A stretch of 64,000 bases of DNA from Magnetococcales bacterium (GTDB taxonomy: Bacteria > Pseudomonadota > Magnetococcia > Magnetococcales > JADGCL01), in the NCBI GenBank assembly GCA_015229005.1, contig JADGCL010000006.1, positions 1 through 64,000 on the forward strand, read 5' to 3'. The notes below the pieces were generated by a model. That model searched no databases. It was given only the letters and a program-made list of their open reading frames with translations, and had not been told where the DNA came from. A program made the position numbers and the translations under genes. Positions within the stretch are counted from its first letter, which is position 1; each line of letters starts with the position of its first letter. This document shows positions 8,999 to 18,212 of the stretch, one piece after another.

Positions 8999-10041
8999 CC
9001 AAAGCCAGGATTGTCCCCGGGCACCGTGTTCCTGTTTTGACAAGCTGGATATTGGTTCTGCTCCTGGCGGTTGTCCTGGCGGTCCCCGGCTGGGGTGCCG
9101 GAGAGAAGGATTTCGCTGCCAAGGTCCTGGCTCTTCAGGGCGAGGTCCTCGTTGTCCGCAAGGGTCTTTCTGAACCACATTCCCTGAAGCTGGGTGAGAA
9201 GCTCTTTTCCGGTGATCGGGTCCAGACCGGGGAAGGTGAAACGCAACTGCGTTTTACCGATGGGGGTTTGCTGTCGATTTATGCCAATTCTTCTTTTGCC
9301 ATCGACGAGTATGTATTTTCCAGTGAAGGAAGGACGGACAACAAATCGTTTCTCAGCCTGATCGCCGGTCAATTCCGGGCACTTACCGGCAGGATCGGCA
9401 AGGAAGAGGACAAATTTCAAATGCGCACCAAGTTTGCCATCCTGGGTGTGCGTGGGACCCGGTTTGTCGTCGACCTTGGACAAAGGTTGCACGTTACTGT
9501 GGATGAAGGCACGGTTCTTCTCAGCAATGATGGCGGCGTTCTTCCGGTCCTGGCGGGCCAGAACGCGATTGTTGCGGGTTTTGCCCAGTTGCCGGAATTG
9601 TCCCGTGTTGCTGTGGAGCCGCGATCTTTGGGTCAAGTCCCTCCGGTGGGGACAAAACCGGAGCCGGAAGGCAGGGATGGGGGCAAGGGTGACGGTGTTT
9701 CCCGGGGTTCTGACGGCGTCGATGGGGGGCATCCCCCTGGTGCCGCTGGTGGGCCGGAGGGGGGGGGGGCTCCCGGGGAGGGGGGTTCCGATGGGCCCGG
9801 GCCCGGTGCGGGATCGCTCGGTGGCAGAGGCCAACACCCTGCGGGCCTGGGACTGGATTCCGGCATGCCCCTCGGTTTGCCCTTGGGGGGTGGTTTCGCT
9901 GCGGGAGCGGTGGATTCGGCTCCGGCAGGGGGTATGCCGCCGCCTCCGGGTCATTCCAATCTGGGGGGAGAAGTGGGTCAGCAGTTGCCGCCGCCACCAT
10001 CACTGCCGCCACCGCCACCGCCACCGCCACCCGGTCCTTGA
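8995..10041 (+). CDS. Secreted FecR-domain protein with Gly/Pro-rich tail
   Basis: A 348-residue protein with a signal peptide or anchor (WILVLLLAVVLAVPGWG) and a FecR domain at about residues 45-175: GEVLVVRKG, GDRVQTGEGE, LRFTDGGLLSIYANSSF and FAILGVRGTRFVV. The region after 200 is low complexity, rich in Gly and Pro, and ends in a proline run. FecR domains usually sit in the periplasm and relay signals or bind surface structures; with no neighbouring FecI sigma factor this is not iron-siderophore signalling. FecR proteins of this kind often neighbour CHASE2 sensors, as here. The ATG at 8995 overlaps the stop of the preceding barrel gene. The tail may span or contact the outer membrane, but that is a guess. 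Confidence 0.75.
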   Translation: MTKARIVPGHRVPVLTSWILVLLLAVVLAVPGWGAGEKDFAAKVLALQGEVLVVRKGLSEPHSLKLGEKLFSGDRVQTGEGETQLRFTDGGLLSIYANSSFAIDEYVFSSEGRTDNKSFLSLIAGQFRALTGRIGKEEDKFQMRTKFAILGVRGTRFVVDLGQRLHVTVDEGTVLLSNDGGVLPVLAGQNAIVAGFAQLPELSRVAVEPRSLGQVPPVGTKPEPEGRDGGKGDGVSRGSDGVDGGHPPGAAGGPEGGGAPGEGGSDGPGPGAGSLGGRGQHPAGLGLDSGMPLGLPLGGGFAAGAVDSAPAGGMPPPPGHSNLGGEVGQQLPPPPSLPPPPPPPPPGP

Positions 10042-10053
10042 GAGGGGTCTTGG

Positions 10054-10199
10054 CAGCCCGTTGACAAACGGGCTGCGCCGGCCAAGGATGGCCGGAAAAG
10101 TACAACTTGACGGTTTAACCTGTCGAATTTGAAAGGAAATGTAAAGCCTGGTTCCACCTTTGCCGGGTTGATGGAGTCCACGGATGGACTTTTCGACAG
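10054..10199. repeat. Composite hairpin repeat, decayed copy
   Basis: A second copy of the element at 6158-6304, in the same orientation. Hairpins 1 (CAGCCCGTT/AACGGGCTG) and 2 (GCCGGCCA/TGGCCGG) are kept, while hairpins 3 to 5 are recognisable but carry mismatches (for example GGAGTCCACGGATGGACTTT in place of the fifth). It fills the gap between the FecR and histidine-kinase genes. Confidence 0.7.
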
Positions 10200-10297
10200 T
10201 CTGTCAGGTCCCCTCCCGTTCGGGTTTCCGAAAGATGCCTTTGCCCGCCTCCCGTTTCCTTTTTCGTGACCAACCCGCCCCCCCTGGTGGAGAGGGA

Positions 10298-13200
10298 GTG
10301 AGGTCGGGCGCAGCCGCCGGAGACCGGGGAGGGAGGGGCCGCTGGCCATCGCTCTCCTCCGGATTCTCGTTGTTGGTGTTGATGGTGCTGTTGGCCGGTC
10401 AGCTGTTCAATCCGGCCCCGAGGCAGGCAATCCGCAATTCGGCTTTTGATCGGATGCAACAGTTCGTTCCCAGGGCGTATACGGAGGAACTTCCCCTGCG
10501 CGTGGTCGCCATCGACGAGGCGAGCCTGAAAGCTGTTGGCCAATGGCCCTGGCCGCGCATGCGGATCGCCGAGTTGGTCGACCATCTGCACCAGATGGGA
10601 GCGGCGGTCGTTGTCCTCAACCTGCTGCTGGTAGAACCGGATCGCACCTCGCCTGCCGGCCTGGCCGCCTTGTGGCCGGATCACCCGGAATGGACCGCGA
10701 CCCTCAAGAGCATGCCTGACCACGACCAGATCCTTGCCGAGGCCCTGGCTCGATCACCTACCGTGATTGGTTTTACCTTGGAGAATCTCACCGAGGTCTC
10801 GCGTCTTCCCCTCGAGAAGGCGAAGTTCATTACCGTTGGCGAAGACACCCGTGAGGTCTTTGCGGCCTTCACGGGCGGTCTGGCCTCGTTGCCGTTGTTC
10901 GAGCATGCCGCCAGCGGCAATGGCGCCATCACTCAGGAACAGAGCGATGACGACGGTGTGCTGCGCCGACAAACCTTGATCTACCGCGTCGGCAACGGCC
11001 TCTATCCTGTTCTGGGATTGGAAGCGCTGCGCGTCTACGAGGGAACGGAAAACCTGCAGTTGGATGCCCGCCAGGGTGTGGAACACCTGAACCCTGGGTT
11101 GGCCGGGATCGTTTTCGGCAAGGCGCTTCATTACACCTCTCCAAGGGGGGAGATCTGGCTTTATTACCGTCCTTTGAATCTTGGGCGTTATCTGTCTGCG
11201 AAGGACGTGCTGCATGGTGTCGTCGATCCGGTTTTGATCAAAGATCACATCGTCTTTGTCGGTACCACCTCGGAGGGAATGGGGGATCGGGTCTTTACTC
11301 CCCTTGGGGAGGTGATACCCGGCGTCGAACTGCATGTTCAACTGGTGGAACAGTTGATTCTCGGGGATTATTTGTTGCGTTTTGGCTGGGAAAGTCCGAT
11401 TGTTGTCGGATTGTTGGTGATGGCATGGTTGTTCTCGCGTGTTCTGAGGCGCCATTCGCGCGTTCTGCCCCTGTTGATTCTGAATACCCTGTTGGCATGC
11501 GGGATATTGATCCTTGCCTCATATCTGTTTGTCGAGAAGCATTTGTTGTTTGATCCGATCTATCCTATTCTGTCAATGGTCGTATTGTTGATGAGCGTCA
11601 TCATTCCGAACCTTTTTGTGGCGGAGAAAGAGCGACATTTGGTGCAGGCCAAGAGTGCCTTCATAGCCAATGTCAGCCACGAGCTCCGGACGCCGTTGAA
11701 CGCCATCCTGGGGTTGACGGAACTCTGTCTTCGGACTGGGATGACTGCCAGGCAGCGGGATTATCTGGACAAGGTGAAGGTGGCCAGCAAGTCGCTGCTC
11801 GGTTTGATCAACGACCTGTTGGACATGTCCAAGATGGAGGCGGGCAGGTTGACATTGGAGAGCATTCCCCTCGATCTGGACAGGGTTCTGGAGAATGTGG
11901 CGACGGTGACGGAGGTGAAGGCCCAGGAGAAGGGGGTGCCGCTGACGTTCCGCCGGCAGCCGGAGATTCCCGCGAACCTGATGGGTGATCCGAACCGCCT
12001 GGGACAGATTTTGATTAACCTGGTGAACAATGCCGTCAAATTCACCGAGTCGGGGGAGGTGGAGACCTTCATTCGTTTGCAATCCCTTCGTGGGGACCGG
12101 GTGATCCTGGAGTGTTCGGTGCGGGACAGCGGTATCGGGATGACCGAGTCCGAGAAGCGCCGGTTGTTTCAGGCATTTTCCCAGGCGGATCCTTCCATCA
12201 CGCGGAGGTATGGCGGCACCGGTCTTGGATTGGCCATATGCAAGCAGTTGGTGGATGGGATGGGGGGACGCATTTGGGTGGAGAGCGAACCCGGCAAGGG
12301 CAGCACATTTTTCTTCACTGTCGAAATGTCTTTGGGGGTTGCCGGCGATGGGTCGTGTTTCCTGCCTCCTGCTGGGGCGGTTCGGGAGGGGAAGGCCTCT
12401 CCGGGCGCCGACCTGGCTGCCCTGAGGGGGGCCCGCGTTCTGCTGGTGGAGGACAACGCCTTCAACCAGGAGGTGGCCACCGGGCTTTTGCGCCACGTCG
12501 GCGTTGTCGTCGATTGCGCCTGGAACGGCCAGGAGGCCATCGACAAGCTGGAAGACGGTGTCTACGATGCGATCCTCATGGACGTGCAGATGCCGGTCAT
12601 GGACGGCTTTACCGCGACCCGGAAGATTCGTGCCGACCGGCGGTTTGCGCGGCACCCGCCGATTCTGGCGATGACGGCCAACGCCCAGGCCGGGAGTCGT
12701 GCCCAGGCCCACGAGGCGGGCATGGACGGCTTCGTCTCCAAGCCGATCGATCCGGAGAGGTTGTATGCGGCGTTGGGGGAGTGGATTGTTTGCCGCCCGC
12801 CGGAAGAGTCGGTCTTTTCCCGGGTCGAGACGGGAGGCTCCCCGCCGCCCTTGCCGGGTCAGCCTGTCGATGCCTTGCCGTTTCCTGACCTCGGGGAGCT
12901 TCCCGCGCATCTGCCAGGGGTGTCCTTGGAAGCGGCGTTGGCGCACGTTGGGGGCAATCGCGCCCTGCTGGGCAGGTTGTTGGTACTCTTCCTCCAGGAA
13001 CATGCCGGCGATGGCGAGCGCCTGGTGGGGGCCTTGGACAGGGGCGATAGGGTTCTTGCCCACCGGATGGCTCATTCCATGAAGGGAATCGCCGGGTCCC
13101 TGGGCGCCACCCTGTTGCAGCAGGCAGCGGAGAGGCTGGACAGTGCATTCAAGGACGGTGAACTGGGCCGGTTGCGTGAACTGTCCCTTGACCTGACCCG

Positions 13201-13537
13201 GGAGCTGGAGCCGATTGTCGCCGGTTTGTCGTCCTGGGCCGGGTCCAGGCCGGTTCCCTTGATTTCCCCCACCTCGCCACCGGTGGGTGGTGTTTCCGAT
13301 CTGGAGATGGTGACTCCCCTCTTTCAGGAATTGGAACGGTTACTGATGGAACGGGACCCGGATGCCGAGGAATCGACCGAGGCGTTGGCGCGTCATCTTG
13401 ACCAGGGGGAGTGTGCGCCATTGGTTGCCATCTTGAGGAATCAGGTCAGGGCGTTCGATTTTGATGAGGCGAGGGAGACGTTGGCCTCTTTGCGGCAGCG
13501 ATTGAAGCCGCAAGGGCCTGAAGACGGGCAGGTTTGA
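10298..13537 (+). CDS. CHASE2-domain hybrid histidine kinase with receiver and HPt domains
   Basis: A sensor kinase of 1079 residues. Order: one transmembrane helix (about 20-42); a periplasmic CHASE2 domain (about 45-355, with FNPAPRQAIRNSAFDRMQ and VVAIDEASLKAVGQWPWPR); three transmembrane helices; HisKA (ANVSHELRTPLNAILG, His near 460); HATPase (NLVNNAVKFTESG, DSGIGM, GGTGLGLAICKQLV); a receiver (VEDNAFNQ, phospho-acceptor in LMDVQMPVMDG near 760); and an HPt domain (RMAHSMKGIAGS near 922). It should run a full His-Asp-His relay from one polypeptide. The GTG at 10298 is preferred because GGTGGAG precedes it by five bases; ATGs at 10184 and 10235 lack such a site and the first lies inside the hairpin repeat. 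The signal is unknown. Confidence 0.9.
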   Translation: MRSGAAAGDRGGRGRWPSLSSGFSLLVLMVLLAGQLFNPAPRQAIRNSAFDRMQQFVPRAYTEELPLRVVAIDEASLKAVGQWPWPRMRIAELVDHLHQMGAAVVVLNLLLVEPDRTSPAGLAALWPDHPEWTATLKSMPDHDQILAEALARSPTVIGFTLENLTEVSRLPLEKAKFITVGEDTREVFAAFTGGLASLPLFEHAASGNGAITQEQSDDDGVLRRQTLIYRVGNGLYPVLGLEALRVYEGTENLQLDARQGVEHLNPGLAGIVFGKALHYTSPRGEIWLYYRPLNLGRYLSAKDVLHGVVDPVLIKDHIVFVGTTSEGMGDRVFTPLGEVIPGVELHVQLVEQLILGDYLLRFGWESPIVVGLLVMAWLFSRVLRRHSRVLPLLILNTLLACGILILASYLFVEKHLLFDPIYPILSMVVLLMSVIIPNLFVAEKERHLVQAKSAFIANVSHELRTPLNAILGLTELCLRTGMTARQRDYLDKVKVASKSLLGLINDLLDMSKMEAGRLTLESIPLDLDRVLENVATVTEVKAQEKGVPLTFRRQPEIPANLMGDPNRLGQILINLVNNAVKFTESGEVETFIRLQSLRGDRVILECSVRDSGIGMTESEKRRLFQAFSQADPSITRRYGGTGLGLAICKQLVDGMGGRIWVESEPGKGSTFFFTVEMSLGVAGDGSCFLPPAGAVREGKASPGADLAALRGARVLLVEDNAFNQEVATGLLRHVGVVVDCAWNGQEAIDKLEDGVYDAILMDVQMPVMDGFTATRKIRADRRFARHPPILAMTANAQAGSRAQAHEAGMDGFVSKPIDPERLYAALGEWIVCRPPEESVFSRVETGGSPPPLPGQPVDALPFPDLGELPAHLPGVSLEAALAHVGGNRALLGRLLVLFLQEHAGDGERLVGALDRGDRVLAHRMAHSMKGIAGSLGATLLQQAAERLDSAFKDGELGRLRELSLDLTRELEPIVAGLSSWAGSRPVPLISPTSPPVGGVSDLEMVTPLFQELERLLMERDPDAEESTEALARHLDQGECAPLVAILRNQVRAFDFDEARETLASLRQRLKPQGPEDGQV

Positions 13538-13571
13538 GCCGGCATTCGCCTGTCGAAAACTGGGGGTCGAG

Positions 13572-14531
13572 ATGGAACAACAGGAAAAAATTCTGATCGT
13601 TGATGATGAAATTTTCAACGTTGAATCTTTGGTTGGTCTCTTCAAATCCGAATACAAGATCGTGGTTGCCAAGAACGGAGAGCAGGCATTGCGGGCCGTT
13701 CAGTCGGGAAAGATGCCGGACCTGGTGCTATTGGACATCACGATGCCCGGGATGGATGGTTATGAGGTTTGCCGACGTCTCAAGGAGGAGGCGCTTACCC
13801 GGAGCATACCGGTGATTTTCCTGACCTCCCGCAACGATGTCTCCTCGGAGGCGCAGGGACTGGCACTTGGCGCGGTGGACTATATTTTCAAGCCGTTTCA
13901 CGCTGCCATCGTTCAGGCCCGGGTTCGAACCCATCTTGGGTTGAAGCGCAAGATGGACCTTCTGGAACGGACGGCCTCTCTGGATGGTCTCACCGAGATA
14001 CCCAATCGTCGACATTTCGATATGACCCGGCAGCAGGAGTGGGCCCGCGCTCTGCGGATGGGGGAGTCGCTTTCCCTGATCATGATCGATGTGGATATGT
14101 TCAAGCAGTACAACGATCACTATGGGCACTCGGGTGGGGATCTTTGTCTGCAACGGGTGGCGCGGGCGCTGACGGCGGCTCTGAGCCGACCGGCGGATTT
14201 TGTGGCGCGATATGGTGGGGAGGAGTTCGTGGCGGTGCTGCCGCAGACGGATTGGGAGGGAGCCAAGCGTGTTGGTGAGCAATTGCGGCTGGCGGTTGAA
14301 TCATTGCGGTTGCCGCATGTTCGCTCGACCGTAGCCCCCTGTGTGACGGTCAGTCTGGGAGCGGCAACGACGGTTCCCCGGGCAGGTGTCGGGGCGGAGG
14401 CATTGCAGGAAGCTGCGGACCGTATGTTATACGAGGCCAAACACCAGGGGCGGAACCGGTGCTGTGCCATTCACCTGGAGTGCCGTGGCTCCGAGGGGGG
14501 GGAGGCGTGTTCGGCCCTTGAGAGCAAATGA
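13572..14531 (+). CDS. Response regulator with GGDEF domain (diguanylate cyclase)
   Basis: A 319-residue PleD/WspR-like protein that makes c-di-GMP when its receiver is phosphorylated. The receiver (1-125) has acidic residues D11, D12, the phospho-acceptor D55 in VLLDITMPGMDG and a lysine in FKPF. The GGDEF domain (about 135-305) keeps the active-site loop GGEEF (215-219) and the product-inhibition site RPAD (206-209), five residues before it. The gene follows the hybrid kinase by 34 bp and overlaps the next gene by four bases (ATGA), so the three are very likely one operon and the kinase's HPt domain is the probable phosphate source. Confidence 0.93.
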   Translation: MEQQEKILIVDDEIFNVESLVGLFKSEYKIVVAKNGEQALRAVQSGKMPDLVLLDITMPGMDGYEVCRRLKEEALTRSIPVIFLTSRNDVSSEAQGLALGAVDYIFKPFHAAIVQARVRTHLGLKRKMDLLERTASLDGLTEIPNRRHFDMTRQQEWARALRMGESLSLIMIDVDMFKQYNDHYGHSGGDLCLQRVARALTAALSRPADFVARYGGEEFVAVLPQTDWEGAKRVGEQLRLAVESLRLPHVRSTVAPCVTVSLGAATTVPRAGVGAEALQEAADRMLYEAKHQGRNRCCAIHLECRGSEGGEACSALESK

Positions 14532-15643
14532 CCGGCGAATGCCCACGGGTGCTGATCGTCGACGACGAGCGGATCCTGATTGATGTTCTCGTCGAGGCGA
14601 TCAGGCCGACGTACAAAATCATGGTGGCCCGGAACGGTGAGCAGGCTTTGAGGGCGGCTCGGGGGGTGCCGGCGCCCGACCTGATCCTGCTCGATGTTGT
14701 CATGCCGGGCATGGATGGTTACGAAGTTTGCCGTTGTTTGAAGGAGAGTGAGGCGACATGTGAGATCCCGGTCATTTTCATCACCTCGAAGAGTGAGGTG
14801 GATGACGAGACCAGGGGGTTCGCATTGGGAGCTGTGGATTATATCGGGAAGCCCATATCCCCCCCCATCGTTCGGGCGCGGATCAAGACACATCTGGCCT
14901 TGAGGCGCTCGATGGAGGTTCAAAGGGAACAGAACCGGGAATTGTTGGAGTTGAATCAGGTCAAGAACCGGTTTCTGGGAATGGCCGCCCATGATTTGCG
15001 CAATCCCCTGGTATCGATTCGCGGTATGAGCGAGTTGTTGCTGCAGCCGATGCGGCTGTCGGAGGAAAAACAGCGACAGTTTCTGCGGAGCATTCACCAG
15101 GTGAGTCAGCAGATGCTGACCCTGGTGAACGATCTTCTCGACGTATCGGCCATCGAGAGTGGCCATTTTGAATTGACCTTGGAGCGGGACAACCTCTCCC
15201 GATTGGTCCGGGAGCGTGCCGAGTTGGTTGGTTTCAGCGCCCGGGAAAAAGGGATTGTCCTGGAGGTCGAGACGGGGGATTTGCCCGATTGCCGGTGTGA
15301 TTCGGGGCGCATGGGACAGGTGGTGGATAACCTCCTGACCAATGCCGTCAAGTTCTCCCGTCCCGGGACGGTCATCCATCTCGGCACGCGGGCAACGGGC
15401 GATTGGTTGGAGGTGATCGTGGCCGATCAGGGGCCTGGTCTTCCCGAAGAGGAATTGGGAAGGATGTTCGGCACGTTCCAGCGTTTGAGCGCGAAACCGA
15501 CCGGAAACGAACGGAGTACCGGGCTGGGGCTCTCCATAGTCAAGAAAATCGTCGAGGCTCACGGTGGGACCGTTCAGGTCGCCAGTGAGGTCGGCAAAGG
15601 GAGCGTCTTCACGGTTTCCTTTCCGAGGGATTCCCCGGTATGA
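14528..15643 (+). CDS. Receiver-histidine kinase (REC-HisKA-HATPase), cytoplasmic
   Basis: A 371-residue soluble kinase with an N-terminal receiver (D12, D13, phospho-acceptor D56 in LILLDVVMPGMDG) joined to HisKA (MAAHDLRNPLVSIRG, H155) and HATPase (NLLTNAVKFS, DQGPGLPEEE, STGLGLSIVKKIVE). It has no membrane segment, so it must take its input through the receiver. Its receiver closely resembles that of the preceding REC-GGDEF protein (shared KNGEQALRA-like and GFALGAVDYI-type segments), which suggests duplication. The start overlaps the previous stop as ATGA. It probably passes phosphate on to the lone receiver encoded next. Confidence 0.9.
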   Translation: MTGECPRVLIVDDERILIDVLVEAIRPTYKIMVARNGEQALRAARGVPAPDLILLDVVMPGMDGYEVCRCLKESEATCEIPVIFITSKSEVDDETRGFALGAVDYIGKPISPPIVRARIKTHLALRRSMEVQREQNRELLELNQVKNRFLGMAAHDLRNPLVSIRGMSELLLQPMRLSEEKQRQFLRSIHQVSQQMLTLVNDLLDVSAIESGHFELTLERDNLSRLVRERAELVGFSAREKGIVLEVETGDLPDCRCDSGRMGQVVDNLLTNAVKFSRPGTVIHLGTRATGDWLEVIVADQGPGLPEEELGRMFGTFQRLSAKPTGNERSTGLGLSIVKKIVEAHGGTVQVASEVGKGSVFTVSFPRDSPV

Positions 15644-15686
15644 TCGCGAAGCCCCATCCCGACCCGATCTTATCAAGGAGACATAC

Positions 15687-16094
15687 ATGACGACCGCCGG
15701 GTTTCCGAGTCTGCTTCTCGTGGACGATGACGACAATTTGCGCATGCTTTTCTCGACCGCTCTGGAGGGGGCCGGATTCAATGTCGTCGGAGAGGCGAAT
15801 CAGGGGGATATCGGGCTTGAAAAATATCTTGCCTTGAAACCTGACCTCACTTTATTGGACATCGAGATGCCGGTAATGGATGGTATCCGGACCCTCAAGG
15901 CCATCCTCGGCAGAAACGACAATGCCGTTGTCGTTATGCTGACCTCGATCCAACAATCGGCCATCTGGGATGATTGCCTTCTGGCCGGTGCCAAGGCTTA
16001 TATCCGCAAGGATGCCCCCCTGGCGGATCTGCCTGCCAGGGTGATGGAGGTTTGGCAGGAGAATCGGCCGGTTGAAATTGGCGGGAAAGGCTGA
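15687..16094 (+). CDS. Single-domain response regulator (CheY-like)
   Basis: A 135-residue receiver with nothing attached. Acidic cluster D13-D16, phospho-acceptor D58 in LLDIEMPVMDG, the switch threonine/serine in MLTS and the conserved lysine in YIRKDAPL are all present. The start ATG at 15687 follows AAGGAG by six bases; the longer frame back to 15564 overlaps the kinase gene. It ends the kinase/receiver series that starts at 10298 and is probably the target or shuttle of the upstream REC-kinase. Confidence 0.9.
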   Translation: MTTAGFPSLLLVDDDDNLRMLFSTALEGAGFNVVGEANQGDIGLEKYLALKPDLTLLDIEMPVMDGIRTLKAILGRNDNAVVVMLTSIQQSAIWDDCLLAGAKAYIRKDAPLADLPARVMEVWQENRPVEIGGKG

Positions 16095-16140
16095 AATCGG
16101 GCATTCCCCTCCCAATTCCGAACGAAAAATCGATGAAGAA

Positions 16141-16245
16141 AGATAATATCAGAAGTGATTGGAGGAGCCCGAGGGGGAGGCTCCGCCTGCCCCCTCGGTG
16201 TGTTCGGGGGCGAAACCCCCGAAATGATCGGACGATACCCTTACG
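16141..16245. repeat. Two-hairpin intergenic repeat (family 2), copy A
   Basis: Starts with an A/T-rich GATAATATC box, then a GC-rich hairpin (GAGGGGGAGGC pairing with GCCTGCCCCCTC, one bulged base) at about 16171-16196, then a second perfect hairpin TTCGGGGG-CGAAA-CCCCCGAA at about 16203-16223. Copies B (20976) and C (45010) share about 100 bp; copy D (33686) is decayed and inverted. No gene. Confidence 0.85.
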
Positions 16246-16250
16246 AGACT

Positions 16251-16281
16251 GTTGAAAAAGTCCATCCATGGACTTTTCAAC
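16251..16281. repeat. Isolated fifth hairpin of the composite repeat
   Basis: GTTGAAAAAGTCCATCC followed by ATGGACTTTTCAAC: the outermost hairpin of the 6158 element alone, in the opposite orientation and with one base missing in the second arm. It directly abuts the stop codon of the GH13 gene and could act as its 3'-end hairpin. Confidence 0.7.
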
Positions 16282-16287
16282 GGTCTG

Positions 16288-18135
16288 TCAAGGGTTGTCC
16301 ACGTAAACGTGCCCCCAGTTGCCGCCAATGGTAACCCGGGTAAAACCTGCGTTGGGGTAAACGTCTCTCTCCTCCATCAATTCCCGCCATTTCCCCGTAT
16401 GTGGAAACGGCACATCGATCTCTGTTTGTTCCAGGCTGAAGTTGAGGACGATCATGAATTTCTGGTATCCACCGCCATCTGGCTTCCAACCCTCCCGGCG
16501 GTAGATCATGAGCTGGCGCTTGACATCGATACCATATCCGTCGGAATCGAAGGTTTGTTGCGATTCATTCCAGAGATCCGGATAGAAATAGTTCCCGCGC
16601 AACGCCGGATACTGATGGCGCATGGCGATCAACTTCCGATAGAGCCAGAACGATTTTTCCCCGAATCGGTCTTCCAGTTTCCGCCAGTAAAGGGGGCGGG
16701 AGTGGATCCTCCGCCTGCTGCCTTCATCGTTGTCCGGCACCCAGTGATCCTCTGCGAACTCCTGCCCGTTCTGGAGCATTGGCGCTCCGGGGGCGGTGAA
16801 CAGGGCGATGGCCCAGGGCTGGGTCCGATACCAGAGGATGCCCCCGTTGTTGTTTCTGGCTCCGGCCTGCCAACAGACATGGGAATGGTCGTGGTTGCTG
16901 AGATACGTTGTGGGGACCTTGGCAAAGTCGCCCATCCATCTGTTGGTGTTCAGGGCGTTCAAAGCCGTCGGCTGCAATTTGTATTCCCACAGGTGGTGAA
17001 AGCAGGCGTGGAGAATGGCGTCATCCCAGTAACTGGTGGCCCGGGTTCCACGAACCACCGAGACGGCGCTCTCGTCGAGATGTTCTATGGTCATGGAGAA
17101 ATTGTGGATGCCGTTCTGGGTGACGTGATCATGGATCTCGGCCATGAGTCTTTCGACTCCATGGCCCGGGTCATTGGGAATCTGGAAGTTCGTGGTGTTG
17201 TCGAAACGGATCCCGTCGATCTTGAACTCGTCTATCCAATAGAGGCAGACGTCTCTGATAAAGTCTTGAGTACAGGCATTGTTGTAGTTAAGATCCTTGA
17301 GTGTACCAAACTCTTTATCGTAGACGCCGATATAGGGGCATCTGTCCCTGTCTTGATACATATCCCGGTACGGAAAGTATTCGGAGACATGATTGAATAC
17401 CCCGTCCATGATGACATGGATACCTTTTTCGTGGCAGGCGCTGATCAACTTTTTGAGCCAGGAGATCTTCTCGGTTGGCTTCAGGGGATCATTGGCAAGG
17501 CGATACTCCACCGCGAAAAATTGGAGCGGTTCGTATCCCCAGTCGAAATGGCGATCCTTCCACGCGGTCCAGGGCATGAAGAGAATGGCGTTGATGCCCA
17601 GGCTCACGAGATGTCCGAGTTTGTCCCGGACGGCGTCCAGGGGGGCACGGCATTCGCGAAAGTCGGCGGTGAAATCGTCGATGTTCATCTCGTAGATGAC
17701 GAGATCCCGAAGGGGCTTGCGGTCGGCAAGGCCGGCGATGGGATTATCACCCGGCTGACTGCCGCCGATGACGACGGCCGCATTTTGGTTTTCCGTGCCG
17801 CTGTAACGGGTGCAGGGGTCGCTGAGGTGACGCGACTCCCCGTTTTCGAACCAGGCCATGTATTTGTACTGGTAAAATCCTGCTGGCAGAGAAGGTGTCT
17901 CGAAGCTGTAGAAAATACCATCTGGAATGGTTTTCTTAACCATCTCTGGGCCATTATTGAAATCCCAATCCGTCTGTCCCATGTGATTCTGGAAGTCTCC
18001 GGCAACCTTTATCTTGGTGATGCCGGTGGGGAAGCCTTTTGGGAAAAACAGCTTGAAGCCGATCTTGCCACCGTTGGCATCTCCCCCCATCTGCCAGGCC
18101 CCAAGTTCTTGTTTGGTATGAAATTTTTTCTCCAT
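16288..18135 (-). CDS. GH13 alpha-amylase-family glycosidase with N-terminal CBM48-like domain
   Basis: A 615-residue cytoplasmic protein without a signal peptide. Residues about 20-115 form a glycogen-binding-like beta domain (KVAGDFQNHMG, PAGFYQYKYM). The catalytic barrel carries the GH13 regions: VIMDGVFNHVS (region I), DGIRFDNTTNF (region II, nucleophile Asp near 309), MTIEHLDES (region III, acid/base Glu near 348) and LSNHDHSH (region IV, near 414). A C-terminal beta domain follows. It would act on alpha-glucans such as glycogen or maltodextrins; whether it hydrolyses or transfers cannot be read. The ATG at 18135 follows GGGAGAGG; an ATG at 18162 has no ribosome-binding site. The stop lies beside a repeat hairpin. 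Confidence 0.88.
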   Translation of the reverse strand: MEKKFHTKQELGAWQMGGDANGGKIGFKLFFPKGFPTGITKIKVAGDFQNHMGQTDWDFNNGPEMVKKTIPDGIFYSFETPSLPAGFYQYKYMAWFENGESRHLSDPCTRYSGTENQNAAVVIGGSQPGDNPIAGLADRKPLRDLVIYEMNIDDFTADFRECRAPLDAVRDKLGHLVSLGINAILFMPWTAWKDRHFDWGYEPLQFFAVEYRLANDPLKPTEKISWLKKLISACHEKGIHVIMDGVFNHVSEYFPYRDMYQDRDRCPYIGVYDKEFGTLKDLNYNNACTQDFIRDVCLYWIDEFKIDGIRFDNTTNFQIPNDPGHGVERLMAEIHDHVTQNGIHNFSMTIEHLDESAVSVVRGTRATSYWDDAILHACFHHLWEYKLQPTALNALNTNRWMGDFAKVPTTYLSNHDHSHVCWQAGARNNNGGILWYRTQPWAIALFTAPGAPMLQNGQEFAEDHWVPDNDEGSRRRIHSRPLYWRKLEDRFGEKSFWLYRKLIAMRHQYPALRGNYFYPDLWNESQQTFDSDGYGIDVKRQLMIYRREGWKPDGGGYQKFMIVLNFSLEQTEIDVPFPHTGKWRELMEERDVYPNAGFTRVTIGGNWGHVYVDNP

Positions 18136-18212
18136 GATCGCCGGCCTCTCCCGTCTCGACATTGAGGATACTAGCGATCAGGATAACACATCTAAGACTT
18201 TTATGGCAATGG

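Noticed and set aside
7640-10041. FecR gene taken as part of a FecI-FecR-FecA siderophore system
   Set aside because: No sigma factor or TonB receptor gene is present, and the FecR protein has its own signal peptide and low-complexity tail; the neighbour is a TPR-barrel protein.
11573-13075. Open minus-strand frame of 500 codons inside the hybrid kinase gene
   Set aside because: Shadow of the HisKA/HATPase/receiver region; no recognisable domain and no ribosome-binding site.
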